Positions 14,378 to 22,685 of a DNA stretch of 64,000 nt are shown here, piece by piece; within the stretch, counting starts at the first letter, position 1, and the number at the start of each line of letters is the position of its first letter. Origin of the DNA: Pigmentiphaga daeguensis (lineage in GTDB: Bacteria; Pseudomonadota; Gammaproteobacteria; Burkholderiales; Burkholderiaceae_B); assembly GCF_039523035.1 (NCBI RefSeq), contig NZ_BAAAEN010000005.1, positions 62,001-126,000 on the forward strand, in the 5' to 3' direction. The translations under genes were made by a program, and so were the position numbers. A model generated the notes under the pieces. It saw nothing but the letters and a program-made list of their open reading frames with translations. It ran no database searches and had not been told where the DNA came from.

Positions 14378-16753
14378 TCAGGGGTTGGCGCTGGGTGCCG
14401 TCGTGTCCCGGGCCGGCGGATCGAGCAGCTCGGCCAGGCGCACCGGGGTCAGCGGGAATTCGGTGATGCGCACGCCGTGGCCGTCCAGCGCGTGCTCGAC
14501 GGCGCCTATCACGGCGGCGGCAACCGCCAGCGTCGCGCATTCGCCTATGCCCTTGACTCCCAGCGGGTTCAAGCGCGTGGGCGAGGGCTGGAAGATGACC
14601 TCGATGGGAGGCACCTCCGGCGCGGTGGGCAACAGGTATTCCGCGAAAGTCGTGGTCAGGGGCTGGGCGTTGTCGTCGTAGCCCATCCATTCGAACAGCG
14701 CGTTGCCGATGCCGTGCACCACGCCGCCATGCACCTGGCCGTGCGCGATCTGCGGATTGATCAGATTGCCGCTGTCCTGCACGGCCACGTAGCGCCGCAC
14801 GTGGATGGCGCCCGTCAACGGATCGACTTCGACCTCGCAGGCGTGGGAAGAGCCGGCGTAGGCCTGCGCATCGCAGTGGAAATGCACGGTCGCATCCAGG
14901 CCCGGGTCGCCGGGGACCGGCAGCGCATAACCGGGCACGCCCTTGAGCAGCATGGCCAGCCGGGCCAGCGGGACGCGCCTGGCGAAGTCCGGCGTATGGA
15001 CCTCGCCCTGGCTCAGCATCAGTTCATCCGCGCTCACACCGAGCACGGCGGCGGCCGTGGCCAGCGCCTTGTCCCTGACCTTGGCCGCGGCCTCGGAGAC
15101 GGCCGAGCCGGCCATCATGGCCTGGCGGCTGGCGAAGCCGCCCATGCCGTAGCCGGAGAGGCCCGTATCGCCCGCCGAGACCTCCACCGCCTGCGGCTCC
15201 ACGCCCAGGTGCGCGGCGCACAATTGCGCCAGCGTGGTCTTGATGCCCTGGCCCATGGCGAGGGCGCCGGTGTGGACGACGATGCGGCCGGACGGATGGA
15301 CGCGGACGCGCGCGCTCTCGTAGGGGCCGCGCCCGGTGGGCTTGACGCTGTTGGCGATCGCGATGCCGCGCAGCAGGCCGGCGCGGGCCGATTCCTCCTG
15401 CCGCCGCGCGAAGCCCTCGTAGTCGATGGCCCGGGCGGCCGTGGCTTGCAGGGCCGGGAAGTCGCCGCTGTCGATGACCAGCGGCACGCCGGCGCGCGAC
15501 TTGAGCGGCTTGGTGTAGGGAATCTTTTCCGGGGGGATGAGATTGCGCCGGCGGCATTCGAGCCGGTCGATTCCCGCGGCGGATGCCAGGCGGTCCATCA
15601 TGCGTTCCATGACGAAGGCCGCCTGCGGATAGCCGGCGCCGCGTATGGTGGCGACCGGTACCTTGTTGGTGTAGGCCACCTGTACGTGCAGCGAGAAGGC
15701 GGGCACGACGTAGGGCCCGGTCATGGACGAGGCGGCGTTGTACGGGACGTTGGTGCCCTGGGGCGTGTAGGCGCCGTGGTCGTGGACGAAGCCGCCGCGC
15801 ACGCCCAGCACGCGTCCATCGCGGTCGGCGGCCACCGAGATGCGCCAGAACTGGTCGCGTTCCTGGATGGTGGTCAGGAAGTTCTCGCGGCGGTCCTCCA
15901 CCCACTTGACCGGTCGGCCCAGCGCGCGGGCGACGGCGGGCACCACGATTTCCTCGGGGTAGATCATGAACTTGGCGCCGAAGCCGCCGCCCACGTCGGG
16001 GGTGATCACCCGCAGCTGGTCCTCGGGCTGGTCCAGCATGTGGGCGATGGTGTAGTGCAGTTCGTGCGCCATCTGGGTCGAGGACCAGACGGTCAGCATG
16101 CCGGTGGCGGGATCGAGCGCGGCCACCACGCCGCGGCCCTCCATGGGATGGCCGCAGCCCCGATGGACTTGGAATTCGTCGTCCAGCACGATGTCGGCGC
16201 GGGCGAAGGCGGCGTCGCAGTCGCCGTAGGCCAGGGTGTAGTCCTGCAGCACGTTGCTGGCCAGCTCGGTACGCACCCGGGGAGCATCGCCGCGCACGGC
16301 CTGGCGGCAGTCCGCGACGGCGGGCAGGACCTCGAACTCCGCCTGCACGGCGGCCGCGGCGTCCTCGGCCTCGTGCCGCGTCCGGGCCACCACCACCGCA
16401 TAGGCCTCGCCCACGAAGGCGACCTCGTCGCCGGCCAGCGCGAAGGGAGTGGTGTCCTCGGGCAGGGCCGCCAGCGGAAAGCCCAGCGGCATGCGCCACG
16501 AGGTGATGTGCCCGAACAGGTCCTGGCGGGTATAGACCGCGACGACGCCGGGCAGGGCGCGCGCCTGGCCCGCGTCGATGCCGCGAAGCCGCGCGTGGGC
16601 ATGCGGACTGCGCACGAAGCAGGCATGCAGCGCATCGGGGACGGGCACGTCGTCCAGGAAGCAGGCCTTGCCCCGCAGCAGCGTCTCGTCCTCGATGCGG
16701 CCCGGGCTCGCACCCATGCCGGGGATGGCGGTCAGTTGGCGCTCAGCGTGCAT
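14378..16753 (-). CDS. molybdenum hydroxylase large subunit, probable picolinate 6-hydroxylase
   Basis: The 791-residue protein is a xanthine-oxidase-family molybdopterin subunit. The cofactor-binding GGGFGAKF is at residues 255-262, an RGAGYPQA segment follows in the middle, and the catalytic glutamate lies in GVKGIGE near residue 737. The cysteine-containing active-site loop of true CO dehydrogenase is not seen, so the common annotation as carbon monoxide dehydrogenase is unlikely. With the FAD and Fe-S subunits upstream it forms an L-M-S enzyme that adds a water-derived hydroxyl to an N-heterocycle. Picolinate C6 is the expected site from context. The gene overlaps the Fe-S subunit gene by 11 bases. 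Confidence 0.83.
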   Translation of the reverse strand: MHAERQLTAIPGMGASPGRIEDETLLRGKACFLDDVPVPDALHACFVRSPHAHARLRGIDAGQARALPGVVAVYTRQDLFGHITSWRMPLGFPLAALPEDTTPFALAGDEVAFVGEAYAVVVARTRHEAEDAAAAVQAEFEVLPAVADCRQAVRGDAPRVRTELASNVLQDYTLAYGDCDAAFARADIVLDDEFQVHRGCGHPMEGRGVVAALDPATGMLTVWSSTQMAHELHYTIAHMLDQPEDQLRVITPDVGGGFGAKFMIYPEEIVVPAVARALGRPVKWVEDRRENFLTTIQERDQFWRISVAADRDGRVLGVRGGFVHDHGAYTPQGTNVPYNAASSMTGPYVVPAFSLHVQVAYTNKVPVATIRGAGYPQAAFVMERMMDRLASAAGIDRLECRRRNLIPPEKIPYTKPLKSRAGVPLVIDSGDFPALQATAARAIDYEGFARRQEESARAGLLRGIAIANSVKPTGRGPYESARVRVHPSGRIVVHTGALAMGQGIKTTLAQLCAAHLGVEPQAVEVSAGDTGLSGYGMGGFASRQAMMAGSAVSEAAAKVRDKALATAAAVLGVSADELMLSQGEVHTPDFARRVPLARLAMLLKGVPGYALPVPGDPGLDATVHFHCDAQAYAGSSHACEVEVDPLTGAIHVRRYVAVQDSGNLINPQIAHGQVHGGVVHGIGNALFEWMGYDDNAQPLTTTFAEYLLPTAPEVPPIEVIFQPSPTRLNPLGVKGIGECATLAVAAAVIGAVEHALDGHGVRITEFPLTPVRLAELLDPPARDTTAPSANP

Positions 16754-17249
16754 GGCCGTCTCGTTCGCGCAGGAGCCGGGCGGCGCGCAGCGCCGCGGCC
16801 ACGATGTTCTGGTAGCCCGTGCAACGGCACAGGTGGCCCGACAGCACGTCGCGCACGGTGTCCTCGTCCGGATCGGGGTTCGCAGCCAGCAGCTCGGACA
16901 GCGACATCAGGATGCCGGGCGTGCAGAAGCCGCATTGCAGCGCGTGCAGTTCATGGAAGGCCTGCTGCAGCGGATGGAGCTCGTGCTCGTCGGCAGCCAG
17001 GCCTTCGACGGTGGTGATGGCGCAGCCCTCGCCCTGGACCGCGAGCATCAGGCAACTGCGCGCCGAGACACCGTCCACCAGCACCGTACAGGCGCCGCAA
17101 ACGCCGTGCTCGCAGCCGACGTGAGTGCCGGTCAGCTTCAGTTCGCCGCGCAGGAAATCGGCCAGGTGCAGGCGCGGCGCGGCCATGCCCTGGCAGGGCT
17201 TGCCGTTGACGGACAGGTGCACGGGGCGGGGATCTTGCGTCGTTGCCAT
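16743..17249 (-). CDS. molybdenum hydroxylase [2Fe-2S] small subunit
   Basis: The 168-residue protein has both cluster domains of the family: the plant-type ferredoxin site (Cys46, Cys51, Cys54, Cys66) and the helical site (Cys106, Cys109, Cys141, Cys143 in GHLCRCTGY). It relays electrons from the molybdenum centre to FAD. ATG at 17249 is preferred because a GAG-rich site precedes it. ATG at 17261 would add four residues and overlap the FAD-subunit stop as ATGA. Confidence 0.9.
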   Translation of the reverse strand: MATTQDPRPVHLSVNGKPCQGMAAPRLHLADFLRGELKLTGTHVGCEHGVCGACTVLVDGVSARSCLMLAVQGEGCAITTVEGLAADEHELHPLQQAFHELHALQCGFCTPGILMSLSELLAANPDPDEDTVRDVLSGHLCRCTGYQNIVAAALRAARLLRERDGHAR

Positions 17250-17257
17250 GGGGAATC

Positions 17258-18121
17258 TCATCTCGTTGCGCGCTCGAGCGCGCGGGTGATCGCGCGGCTG
17301 GACAGGACGCGCGCCAGCCGCTGGCGGTACCAGCCGGGCACGTAGGCGTCGGAACTGGCATCCACCGCGCCGCACAGCGCGGCGGCGCGTTCGATGTCGG
17401 CCGCCTCGGCCTTGGTGCCCAGCAGCGCCTGTTCGGCCTGCCCCATGCGCACGGGCGCCGTCGATACGCCGCCCAGGGTGATGGAGCAGCGGTCCACCCG
17501 CGCGTCCGGGCCGAAGCGCAGCAGCACGGCGGCCGATGCGATGGCGAAGTCGCCGTGCCGCCGGGAGAACTCCAGGAAGCTCCAGCCGTGTCCCGGCTCC
17601 CAGGGCTGCATCGACACGCCCACCAGCATCTCGTCGGCCTCCAGCGCCGGCGTCATGTAGCCGGCGGGAAAGTCCGCCATCGCCAGGCTGCGCGTGCCGG
17701 CGGCGCTGGCCACGTGCAATTGCGCGTCCAGGGCCATGGCGATGGTGGGGATCTCGGCCGAGGGGTCGAGCTGGCACAAGCTGCCGCCGACGGTGCCGCG
17801 ATTGCGCGTCTGCCGGTGGCCGACGTTCAGGATCGCCTCGCGCAGGATGGGCAGCCGGTCGCGGACCAGGTCCGAGAACTCGACGTCCCGCTGTCGTGTC
17901 ATGGCGCCGATCCGGATCGTGTCGCCCTCGTCCCGCAGGTAGGCCAGTTCCGGGATGCGGTTGATATCCACCAGGCAGTCCGGGAACGCGAACCGCATGT
18001 TCAGCATGGCCATCAGCGACTGGCCGCCCGCCAGCACCCGCGCGTTGTCAACGCCGGCCAGGCATTGCAGCGCTTCGTCAAGGCTGCGCGGCGCCACGTA
18101 GTCGACAGCGGGAGCTTTCAT
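17258..18121 (-). CDS. molybdenum hydroxylase FAD-binding medium subunit
   Basis: The 287-residue protein is a CoxM-type FAD subunit with both flavin-binding motifs, RVLAGGQSLM near residue 29 and NRGTVGGSLCQLDPSAE near residue 107. It accepts electrons from the Fe-S subunit; its partner may be the CoxG-like protein and the quinone pool. It is the first of the three enzyme genes in transcription order (M-S-L), and starts 7 bases after the Pht5-like gene. Confidence 0.9.
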   Translation of the reverse strand: MKAPAVDYVAPRSLDEALQCLAGVDNARVLAGGQSLMAMLNMRFAFPDCLVDINRIPELAYLRDEGDTIRIGAMTRQRDVEFSDLVRDRLPILREAILNVGHRQTRNRGTVGGSLCQLDPSAEIPTIAMALDAQLHVASAAGTRSLAMADFPAGYMTPALEADEMLVGVSMQPWEPGHGWSFLEFSRRHGDFAIASAAVLLRFGPDARVDRCSITLGGVSTAPVRMGQAEQALLGTKAEAADIERAAALCGAVDASSDAYVPGWYRQRLARVLSSRAITRALERATR

Positions 18122-18128
18122 GGCGCCT

Positions 18129-19121
18129 TCAGATCTTGGACAGGTCGAGGGACGAGGCGGCGAACAGCTCCTCGGGCGCGACCCGCCGGCGCGACAGGCC
18201 CTGCTCGTGGTGATAGCGAGCGAAGGTCTCGATGACGTGGTGGTTGGCGGGCAGGCCGTAAGGCCAGTAGTCCTCGCCCATCAGCGCCTTGGCCTCGTTG
18301 TGGTGGTGGACCATCCAGGGCAGGGTGACGGCCAGGTGGCAGATCTCGTCCAGCTCCTTGACGGCCAGGGCCTTGGCCTTCAGGAAGGCCTTGTAGACGC
18401 TGACGGGCAGCCAGGGGTTCTCTTCCACCAGCGACTTGCGTATGCCGACCATGTGCATGATGGGGAAGATACGGGTGCGGCGGAAGTAGTCCTTCTCGGC
18501 CTCGATGTAGTCGCCGAACAGGCGGCCCACGTTGGGCGCGCCGCGCAGGAAGCAGGACGGCGCGCGGGCGCCGATGTAGCCGTCGATCTCGCCGGACTCC
18601 AGCATGCCCGACAGCGTCTTGTCGTCGGGAATCTGCTTCAGGTCGATGGACGGATCCAGTTCGATGGGCGCGCGTTCGCCCCGGCCCGGTTCCTCGACGC
18701 CGCCGCGCCGCCACTTGATGTCGGCCGGCTTGACGCCGTACTCATCCTCGAGGATGCCGCGGATCCAGACGTTCGCGGTGATCTGGTACTCGGGCACGCC
18801 TATGGTCTTGCCCTTGAGGTCCTGCGGACGCTGGATGCCGCGGTCGGTGCGCACGTAGATGCCCGACTGCCGGAAGACCCGCGACAGGAAGGCGGGTACC
18901 GCGACGTACTTGTTGTCGCCGCGGGCCGTGGTCATCATGTGGCTGCTCATCGAGATTTCCGTCACGTCGAATTCCTCGTAGCGGAAGGCGCGGTGGAAGG
19001 CCTCTTCCGGCTCCAGCGGCACGGCGCGCACGTTGCAGCCCTCGATGGCCACGCGGCCGTCGAACAGGGCCTGGGTGCGGTCGTAGTTGCCTACGGAGAG
19101 GCTGATGTTCAGTTTGTTCAT
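18129..19121 (-). CDS. 4,5-dihydroxyphthalate decarboxylase-like (Pht5-like) protein without signal peptide
   Basis: The 330-residue protein has the periplasmic-binding-protein fold (GIYVRTDRGIQRPQDLKG and GKTIGVPEYQITANVW near residues 90-120) and is closest in pattern to 4,5-dihydroxyphthalate decarboxylase (Pht5). It has no signal peptide: the N-terminus is MNKLNISLSVGNYDRTQALF. A cytosolic enzyme is therefore more likely than a transporter subunit. In the operon it would be a second candidate decarboxylase beside the PicC-like enzyme, or it may act on a dicarboxylated pyridine. ATG at 19121 is followed by the family's usual opening; the Bug gene ends 30 bases upstream. Confidence 0.7.
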   Translation of the reverse strand: MNKLNISLSVGNYDRTQALFDGRVAIEGCNVRAVPLEPEEAFHRAFRYEEFDVTEISMSSHMMTTARGDNKYVAVPAFLSRVFRQSGIYVRTDRGIQRPQDLKGKTIGVPEYQITANVWIRGILEDEYGVKPADIKWRRGGVEEPGRGERAPIELDPSIDLKQIPDDKTLSGMLESGEIDGYIGARAPSCFLRGAPNVGRLFGDYIEAEKDYFRRTRIFPIMHMVGIRKSLVEENPWLPVSVYKAFLKAKALAVKELDEICHLAVTLPWMVHHHNEAKALMGEDYWPYGLPANHHVIETFARYHHEQGLSRRRVAPEELFAASSLDLSKI

Positions 19122-19151
19122 CGGTTTTCCTTGTCGTGGATGCGGGAAGCC

Positions 19152-20135
19152 TCAATCCGCGCTCAGGCCGATCTTCCTGGCCAGCGCGGCGAAACGGTCG
19201 ATGTCGTCGTTGACGATCTTCTGGAACGCGGCGGGGCCTTCGTCCGCGGTGGTGTAGCCCAGGTCCTCCAGCCGCTTGCGCATGGCGTCGGTCTTCATGA
19301 TGGCCGAGACCGTCTTGTAGATGTCCATCTTGATGTTGTCCGGCGTGCCGCCAGGCACCGCCAGGCCCTGCCACTGGCTGAGGTTGAAGCCGGGCGCGCC
19401 GCTCTCGGCCACGGTGGGCACGTCGGGCACCGCTTTCGAGCGTTCGCTGGAGGTGATGGCCAGCGCGCGCAGCTTGCCCGAGGAAATGTAGGTCAGCGCG
19501 CCGGAGATGGTGACCACCGCCAGGTCCACCTGGCCGCCCAGGACGTCGACCAGGGCGGGGCCACAGCCTTTGTACGGAACGTGCACGTTGCTCATCTTGA
19601 ATTCGATGTTCATCATCTCGCCCGCCAGGTGCGGGTCGGTGCCGGCGCCGCAGGAGCCGTACGACAGCTTGGAACCCGGCTGGCGGCCCGCCGCCACCAC
19701 GTCGGCCAGGGTCTTGAAGCGGGAGGACGCCGGCACGACCACCAGCATGGGAGCGTAGGCGACATTGATCACCGCCGCCAGATCCTTCTTGGGGTCGTAG
19801 CCCAGGTTCTTGTAGATGGCGGGCGCCAGGGAATAGGCGTCGTTCATCATCAGCAGGGAGTGGCCGTCCTTGGGCTTGCCCGCGACGATGCGGGTACCCA
19901 CGGTGCTGCCGGCGCCGGCCTTGTTGTCGACGATGACGGGCTGGCCCAGCTTGCCGAGCTGGTCGCCGATGAGCCGGGCCAGCATGTCGACCCCGCCGCC
20001 CACGGCGTAGGGCACGGTGATCTCGACCGTCTTGACGGGGAAGGTGGGGGCTGCCTTGACCTCTGCCTTCGCCACGGGCAGGAGGGCGGCGAGGGCCAGG
20101 GAGCACAGCAGGTGGAAGGGCATCTTGGTCAGCAT
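19152..20135 (-). CDS. Bug-family (TctC) periplasmic solute-binding protein
   Basis: The 327-residue protein has a signal peptide (LLCSLALAALLPVAKAE) and the full family pattern: PVKTVEITVPYAVGGGVD, VIVDNKAGAGS, HVPYKGCGPALVDVLGGQVD and PDVPTVAESGAPG. Bug proteins bind small carboxylates and usually lack dedicated TctAB membrane partners, as here. As the first gene of the pyridine-carboxylate operon it is a likely picolinate-type binding protein or sensor (inference). The promoter region with two inverted ACTCAGTA sites lies directly upstream. Confidence 0.88.
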   Translation of the reverse strand: MLTKMPFHLLCSLALAALLPVAKAEVKAAPTFPVKTVEITVPYAVGGGVDMLARLIGDQLGKLGQPVIVDNKAGAGSTVGTRIVAGKPKDGHSLLMMNDAYSLAPAIYKNLGYDPKKDLAAVINVAYAPMLVVVPASSRFKTLADVVAAGRQPGSKLSYGSCGAGTDPHLAGEMMNIEFKMSNVHVPYKGCGPALVDVLGGQVDLAVVTISGALTYISSGKLRALAITSSERSKAVPDVPTVAESGAPGFNLSQWQGLAVPGGTPDNIKMDIYKTVSAIMKTDAMRKRLEDLGYTTADEGPAAFQKIVNDDIDRFAALARKIGLSAD

Positions 20136-20201
20136 GGGGAACTCGCAGGGGTCGGTTGATCGGATCAGTAGGGCGCACTGGATGTGTGCCGTGATGCACC
20201 A

Positions 20202-20246
20202 AAATACTCAGTAGGCTGAACAATATGCTCACTGTACTGAGTATTT
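20202..20246. promoter_or_regulatory. paired MarR-type operator at the head of the pyridine operon
   Basis: A perfect 12-bp inverted repeat, AAATACTCAGTA at 20202-20213 and TACTGAGTATTT at 20235-20246, is separated by 21 bases. Each arm extends to the pattern ACTCAGTA-NN-S-TG, also present upstream of the marR-type gene at 5742. The element lies 67-111 bases upstream of the Bug start codon, where a repressor would act. I could not find a confident -35/-10 pair. Confidence 0.65.
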
Positions 20247-20371
20247 GGCCGGCCGCTCATTGGGGGAATCACCTAATGGCGAGGAATGCGTGCCCCGGAT
20301 GAGTGCGCCGGCCGGTCATCGGCCTGTCTGCTTGCAAGTTCCGGGCCAGATGGCGGGAAAGGGGGGAGGGG

Positions 20372-20398
20372 CCGGCGGCGCGCGAAAAGCGCCGCCGG
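20372..20398 (-). terminator. hairpin downstream of the catalase gene
   Basis: CCGGCGGCGC (20372-20381) and GCGCCGCCGG (20389-20398) form a perfect 10-bp stem with a 7-base loop, 39 bases after the catalase stop. A pyrimidine-rich but not T-only run follows on the minus strand. The rest of the 20247-20436 gap shows nothing recognisable. Confidence 0.45.
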
Positions 20399-20436
20399 AC
20401 GGGACCAGGCCGGGAGGCGGGGCCCGGCCCGGGTAC

Positions 20437-21894
20437 CTAGGCCTTGTACTGGGCCTCGATGCGGCGGCCGATGTCGGCGTCGACCTTCTTCCAGTAGTCG
20501 AACACCCGCTCGAGCACCGGCGCGCGCACGCCGGACTTCAGCGTGCCCACCACGGTATCGACCAGTCGCTGGCGCTGGGCATCATCGAATACGTCGCGCA
20601 CCAGCGTGCCGGCCTGGCCGAAGTCGTCGTCGTCCTTGCGCAGCTTGTAGGCCTCGCGCACCAGGCTGGTGTCGACCTCCCAGCTTTCCTCCGGCGCCGC
20701 GCCGCCGTCGGCCCAGGCGCGCCCCTGGCTGTTGGGCGCGTAGGTGGCGGCATTGCCCGCATGTTCATAGGTCATGTTGCCGTCGAACATGTAGGTGTTG
20801 ACCGGCACCTTCGGACGGTTCACGGGCAACTGGTGGAAGTTCGTGCCGATGCGGGCGCGGTGCGCATCGTTGTAGGCGAAGGCGCGGCCCAGCAGCATCT
20901 TGTCGGGCGACAGGCCGATGCCCGGCACGGTGTTGCCGGGGGAGAAGGCGGCCTGTTCGATCTCGGCGAAGAAATTGGCCGGGTTGCGGTTCAGGGTCAT
21001 CACGCCGACCTTGATCAGCGGGTAGTCCTTGTGCGGCCACACCTTGGTCAGGTCGAAGGGATTGAAGCGGTAGGTCTTGGCCTGGGCGTACGGCATGACC
21101 TGCACCGACATCACCCACTTGGGATGGTCCCCGCGCGCGATCGCCTCGAACAGGTCGCGCCGGTGGTAGTCGGCGTCCTGGCCGGCGATGCGGGCGGCTT
21201 CCTCGTTGGTCAGGTTCTTCTCGCCCTGCTGGTTGTGGAAGTGGTACTTCACCCAGAATTTCTCGCCCGCCGCGTTCACCCACATGTAGGTGTGCGACCC
21301 GAAGCCGTTCATGTGGCGCCAGGACTGCGGGATGCCGCGGTCGCCCATCAGGTAGGTGACCTGGTGCGCGCTTTCCGGATTGTTCGTCCAGAAGTCCCAC
21401 TGCATGTGGGCGTCGCGCAGGCCGGAATCGGGCAGACGCTTCTGGCTGCGGATGAAGTGGGGGAACTTCATCGGATCGCGCACGAAGAACACGGGCGTGT
21501 TGTTGCCGACCAGGTCGTAGTTGCCCTCGGTGGTGTAGAACTTCAGCGAGAAACCGCGCACGTCGCGCCAGGTGTCGGGGCTGCCGGACTCGCCGGCTAC
21601 CGTCGAGAACCGGGCCAGCATCTCCGTCCTGCAGCCTTTCTGGAACAAGGCCGCCTTGGTGTAGCGGGAGACGTCCTCGGTGGTCTCGAACACGCCGAAG
21701 GCGCCCGAGCCCTTGGCGTGGGGCTGGCGCTCGGGGACTTTTTCCCGGTTGAAGTGCGCCATCTGTTCGAGGAAATGCACATCGTGCAGGACCAGGGGGC
21801 CGTCGCTGCCGACAGTCAGCGAGTTGCGGTCGCTGGGCGCGGGGGCCCCGGCGCCGGTGGTGCTGTGGCCGGGGAGGGAAGTCTTGTCGCTCAT
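20437..21894 (-). CDS. katA: monofunctional haem catalase
   Basis: The 485-residue protein is a small-subunit catalase that converts hydrogen peroxide to water and oxygen. The distal histidine is His59 in VPERQPHAKGSGAFG, the asparagine in DLVGNNTPVFF, and the proximal tyrosine lies in GRAFAYNDAHRARIG. The usual ERVVHAKG form is ERQPHAKG here, a mild variation. There is no signal peptide, so it is cytoplasmic. It stands alone between the pyridine operon promoter and an Rrf2 gene; oxygenase-rich neighbourhoods often carry peroxide defence. Confidence 0.93.
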   Translation of the reverse strand: MSDKTSLPGHSTTGAGAPAPSDRNSLTVGSDGPLVLHDVHFLEQMAHFNREKVPERQPHAKGSGAFGVFETTEDVSRYTKAALFQKGCRTEMLARFSTVAGESGSPDTWRDVRGFSLKFYTTEGNYDLVGNNTPVFFVRDPMKFPHFIRSQKRLPDSGLRDAHMQWDFWTNNPESAHQVTYLMGDRGIPQSWRHMNGFGSHTYMWVNAAGEKFWVKYHFHNQQGEKNLTNEEAARIAGQDADYHRRDLFEAIARGDHPKWVMSVQVMPYAQAKTYRFNPFDLTKVWPHKDYPLIKVGVMTLNRNPANFFAEIEQAAFSPGNTVPGIGLSPDKMLLGRAFAYNDAHRARIGTNFHQLPVNRPKVPVNTYMFDGNMTYEHAGNAATYAPNSQGRAWADGGAAPEESWEVDTSLVREAYKLRKDDDDFGQAGTLVRDVFDDAQRQRLVDTVVGTLKSGVRAPVLERVFDYWKKVDADIGRRIEAQYKA

Positions 21895-22032
21895 CGTGGG
21901 CTCCTGAGGGGCTGGGTTGGTGTGTCGTGTCCAAAGACGCTTGTGGTCTTTGCCCTACGATGGTCCATCCTAGCCAAGAAGTCGTGACGGGGCGCGCAAA
22001 GCCAGCTCGACCTTGTGTATCAAGACGTTACA

Positions 22033-22503
22033 TCAGGCGTACGCGTGCCAGCGAACCGTGCGTTCCGCCGCCGTCCGGGGTGCCTTGTCCATGATCATGG
22101 CGATCGTCTGGCGCGACAGTTCCTTGCGCCAGGCGGCCTCGGCATCGCGCATGGCCGAGGCGATCGCGCAGGGCCGGCGGCATTCGGCCGCGGGAGCTGC
22201 GCCTTCGCCGTTGCGGCGGATCTCGGAGCAACGGAAGGCCGCCTCCTGGCCCTCGATCGCATCGACCACTTCGAGCAGGGTGATCCGGGCCGGCGGGCGC
22301 GCCAGGCGAAAGCCCCCCTTGGGTCCCGCCGAGGAGGCCAGGATGCCGGCCCGCGCGAGCGCTTGCAGCGACTTGTTCAGATAGGCGGCGGGCAGGCCGA
22401 ACTTGGCCGCCAGCCTGGCGGTGGAGACCACTTCATCCTGTCCTATCCAGCCCAGGGCCACGCAGCAATGCAGGCCCCACTCCACGCCTTCGCTCATCCT
22501 CAT
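22033..22503 (-). CDS. Rrf2-family transcriptional regulator
   Basis: The 156-residue protein has the Rrf2 winged helix (STARLAAKFGLPAAYLNKSL near residue 27, then GPKGGFRLARP as the wing). It keeps three cysteines, Cys92, Cys108 and Cys112, in a C-x15-C-x3-C arrangement that could hold an iron-sulfur cluster. The spacing differs from IscR and NsrR, so the signal is unknown. ATG at 22503 has a GAGG site 8 bases upstream. It is divergent from the transporter operon at 22686, and repeated ATCCAGAT sites lie between them. Confidence 0.85.
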   Translation of the reverse strand: MRMSEGVEWGLHCCVALGWIGQDEVVSTARLAAKFGLPAAYLNKSLQALARAGILASSAGPKGGFRLARPPARITLLEVVDAIEGQEAAFRCSEIRRNGEGAAPAAECRRPCAIASAMRDAEAAWRKELSRQTIAMIMDKAPRTAAERTVRWHAYA

Positions 22504-22539
22504 GGCTATGCCTCGTAATGGATAATCCGGACTATACAC

Positions 22540-22616
22540 ATCCAGATTGTGATTGACTAGCTTCTGGAACGGGCCCAGAATCCGCTTCGTAATCTGGTCA
22601 TTGAATATCCAGATAT
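22540..22616. promoter_or_regulatory. repeated ATCCAGAT sites in the divergent Rrf2/transporter promoter
   Basis: ATCCAGATT occurs at 22540-22548, its inverse AATCTGG at 22591-22597, and ATATCCAGATAT (five-base perfect arms) at 22605-22616. Three copies within 77 bases between divergent genes suggest binding sites for the Rrf2 protein, acting on itself and on the transporter operon. Confidence 0.5.
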
Positions 22617-22685
22617 AAAGCCGGGAACGACGAGATGCGGCCGGTAACGACAGCGTTCGCGACAAGGCGGGCGGAAGGAGACATC

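Noticed and set aside
14378..18121. Annotation of the Mo-FeS-FAD enzyme as carbon monoxide dehydrogenase
   Set aside because: The large subunit lacks the cysteine-bearing active-site loop of CO dehydrogenase and the genes are embedded in a pyridine ring-degradation operon.
18120..20159. Plus-strand open frame of about 680 codons opposite the Pht5-like and Bug genes
   Set aside because: Composition is typical of an antisense shadow, and the minus-strand genes have signal peptide, motifs and ribosome-binding sites.
20136..20201. A -35/-10 promoter pair for the pyridine operon
   Set aside because: Several A/T-rich hexamers were tried around the inverted repeat, but none had acceptable sequence and spacing together.
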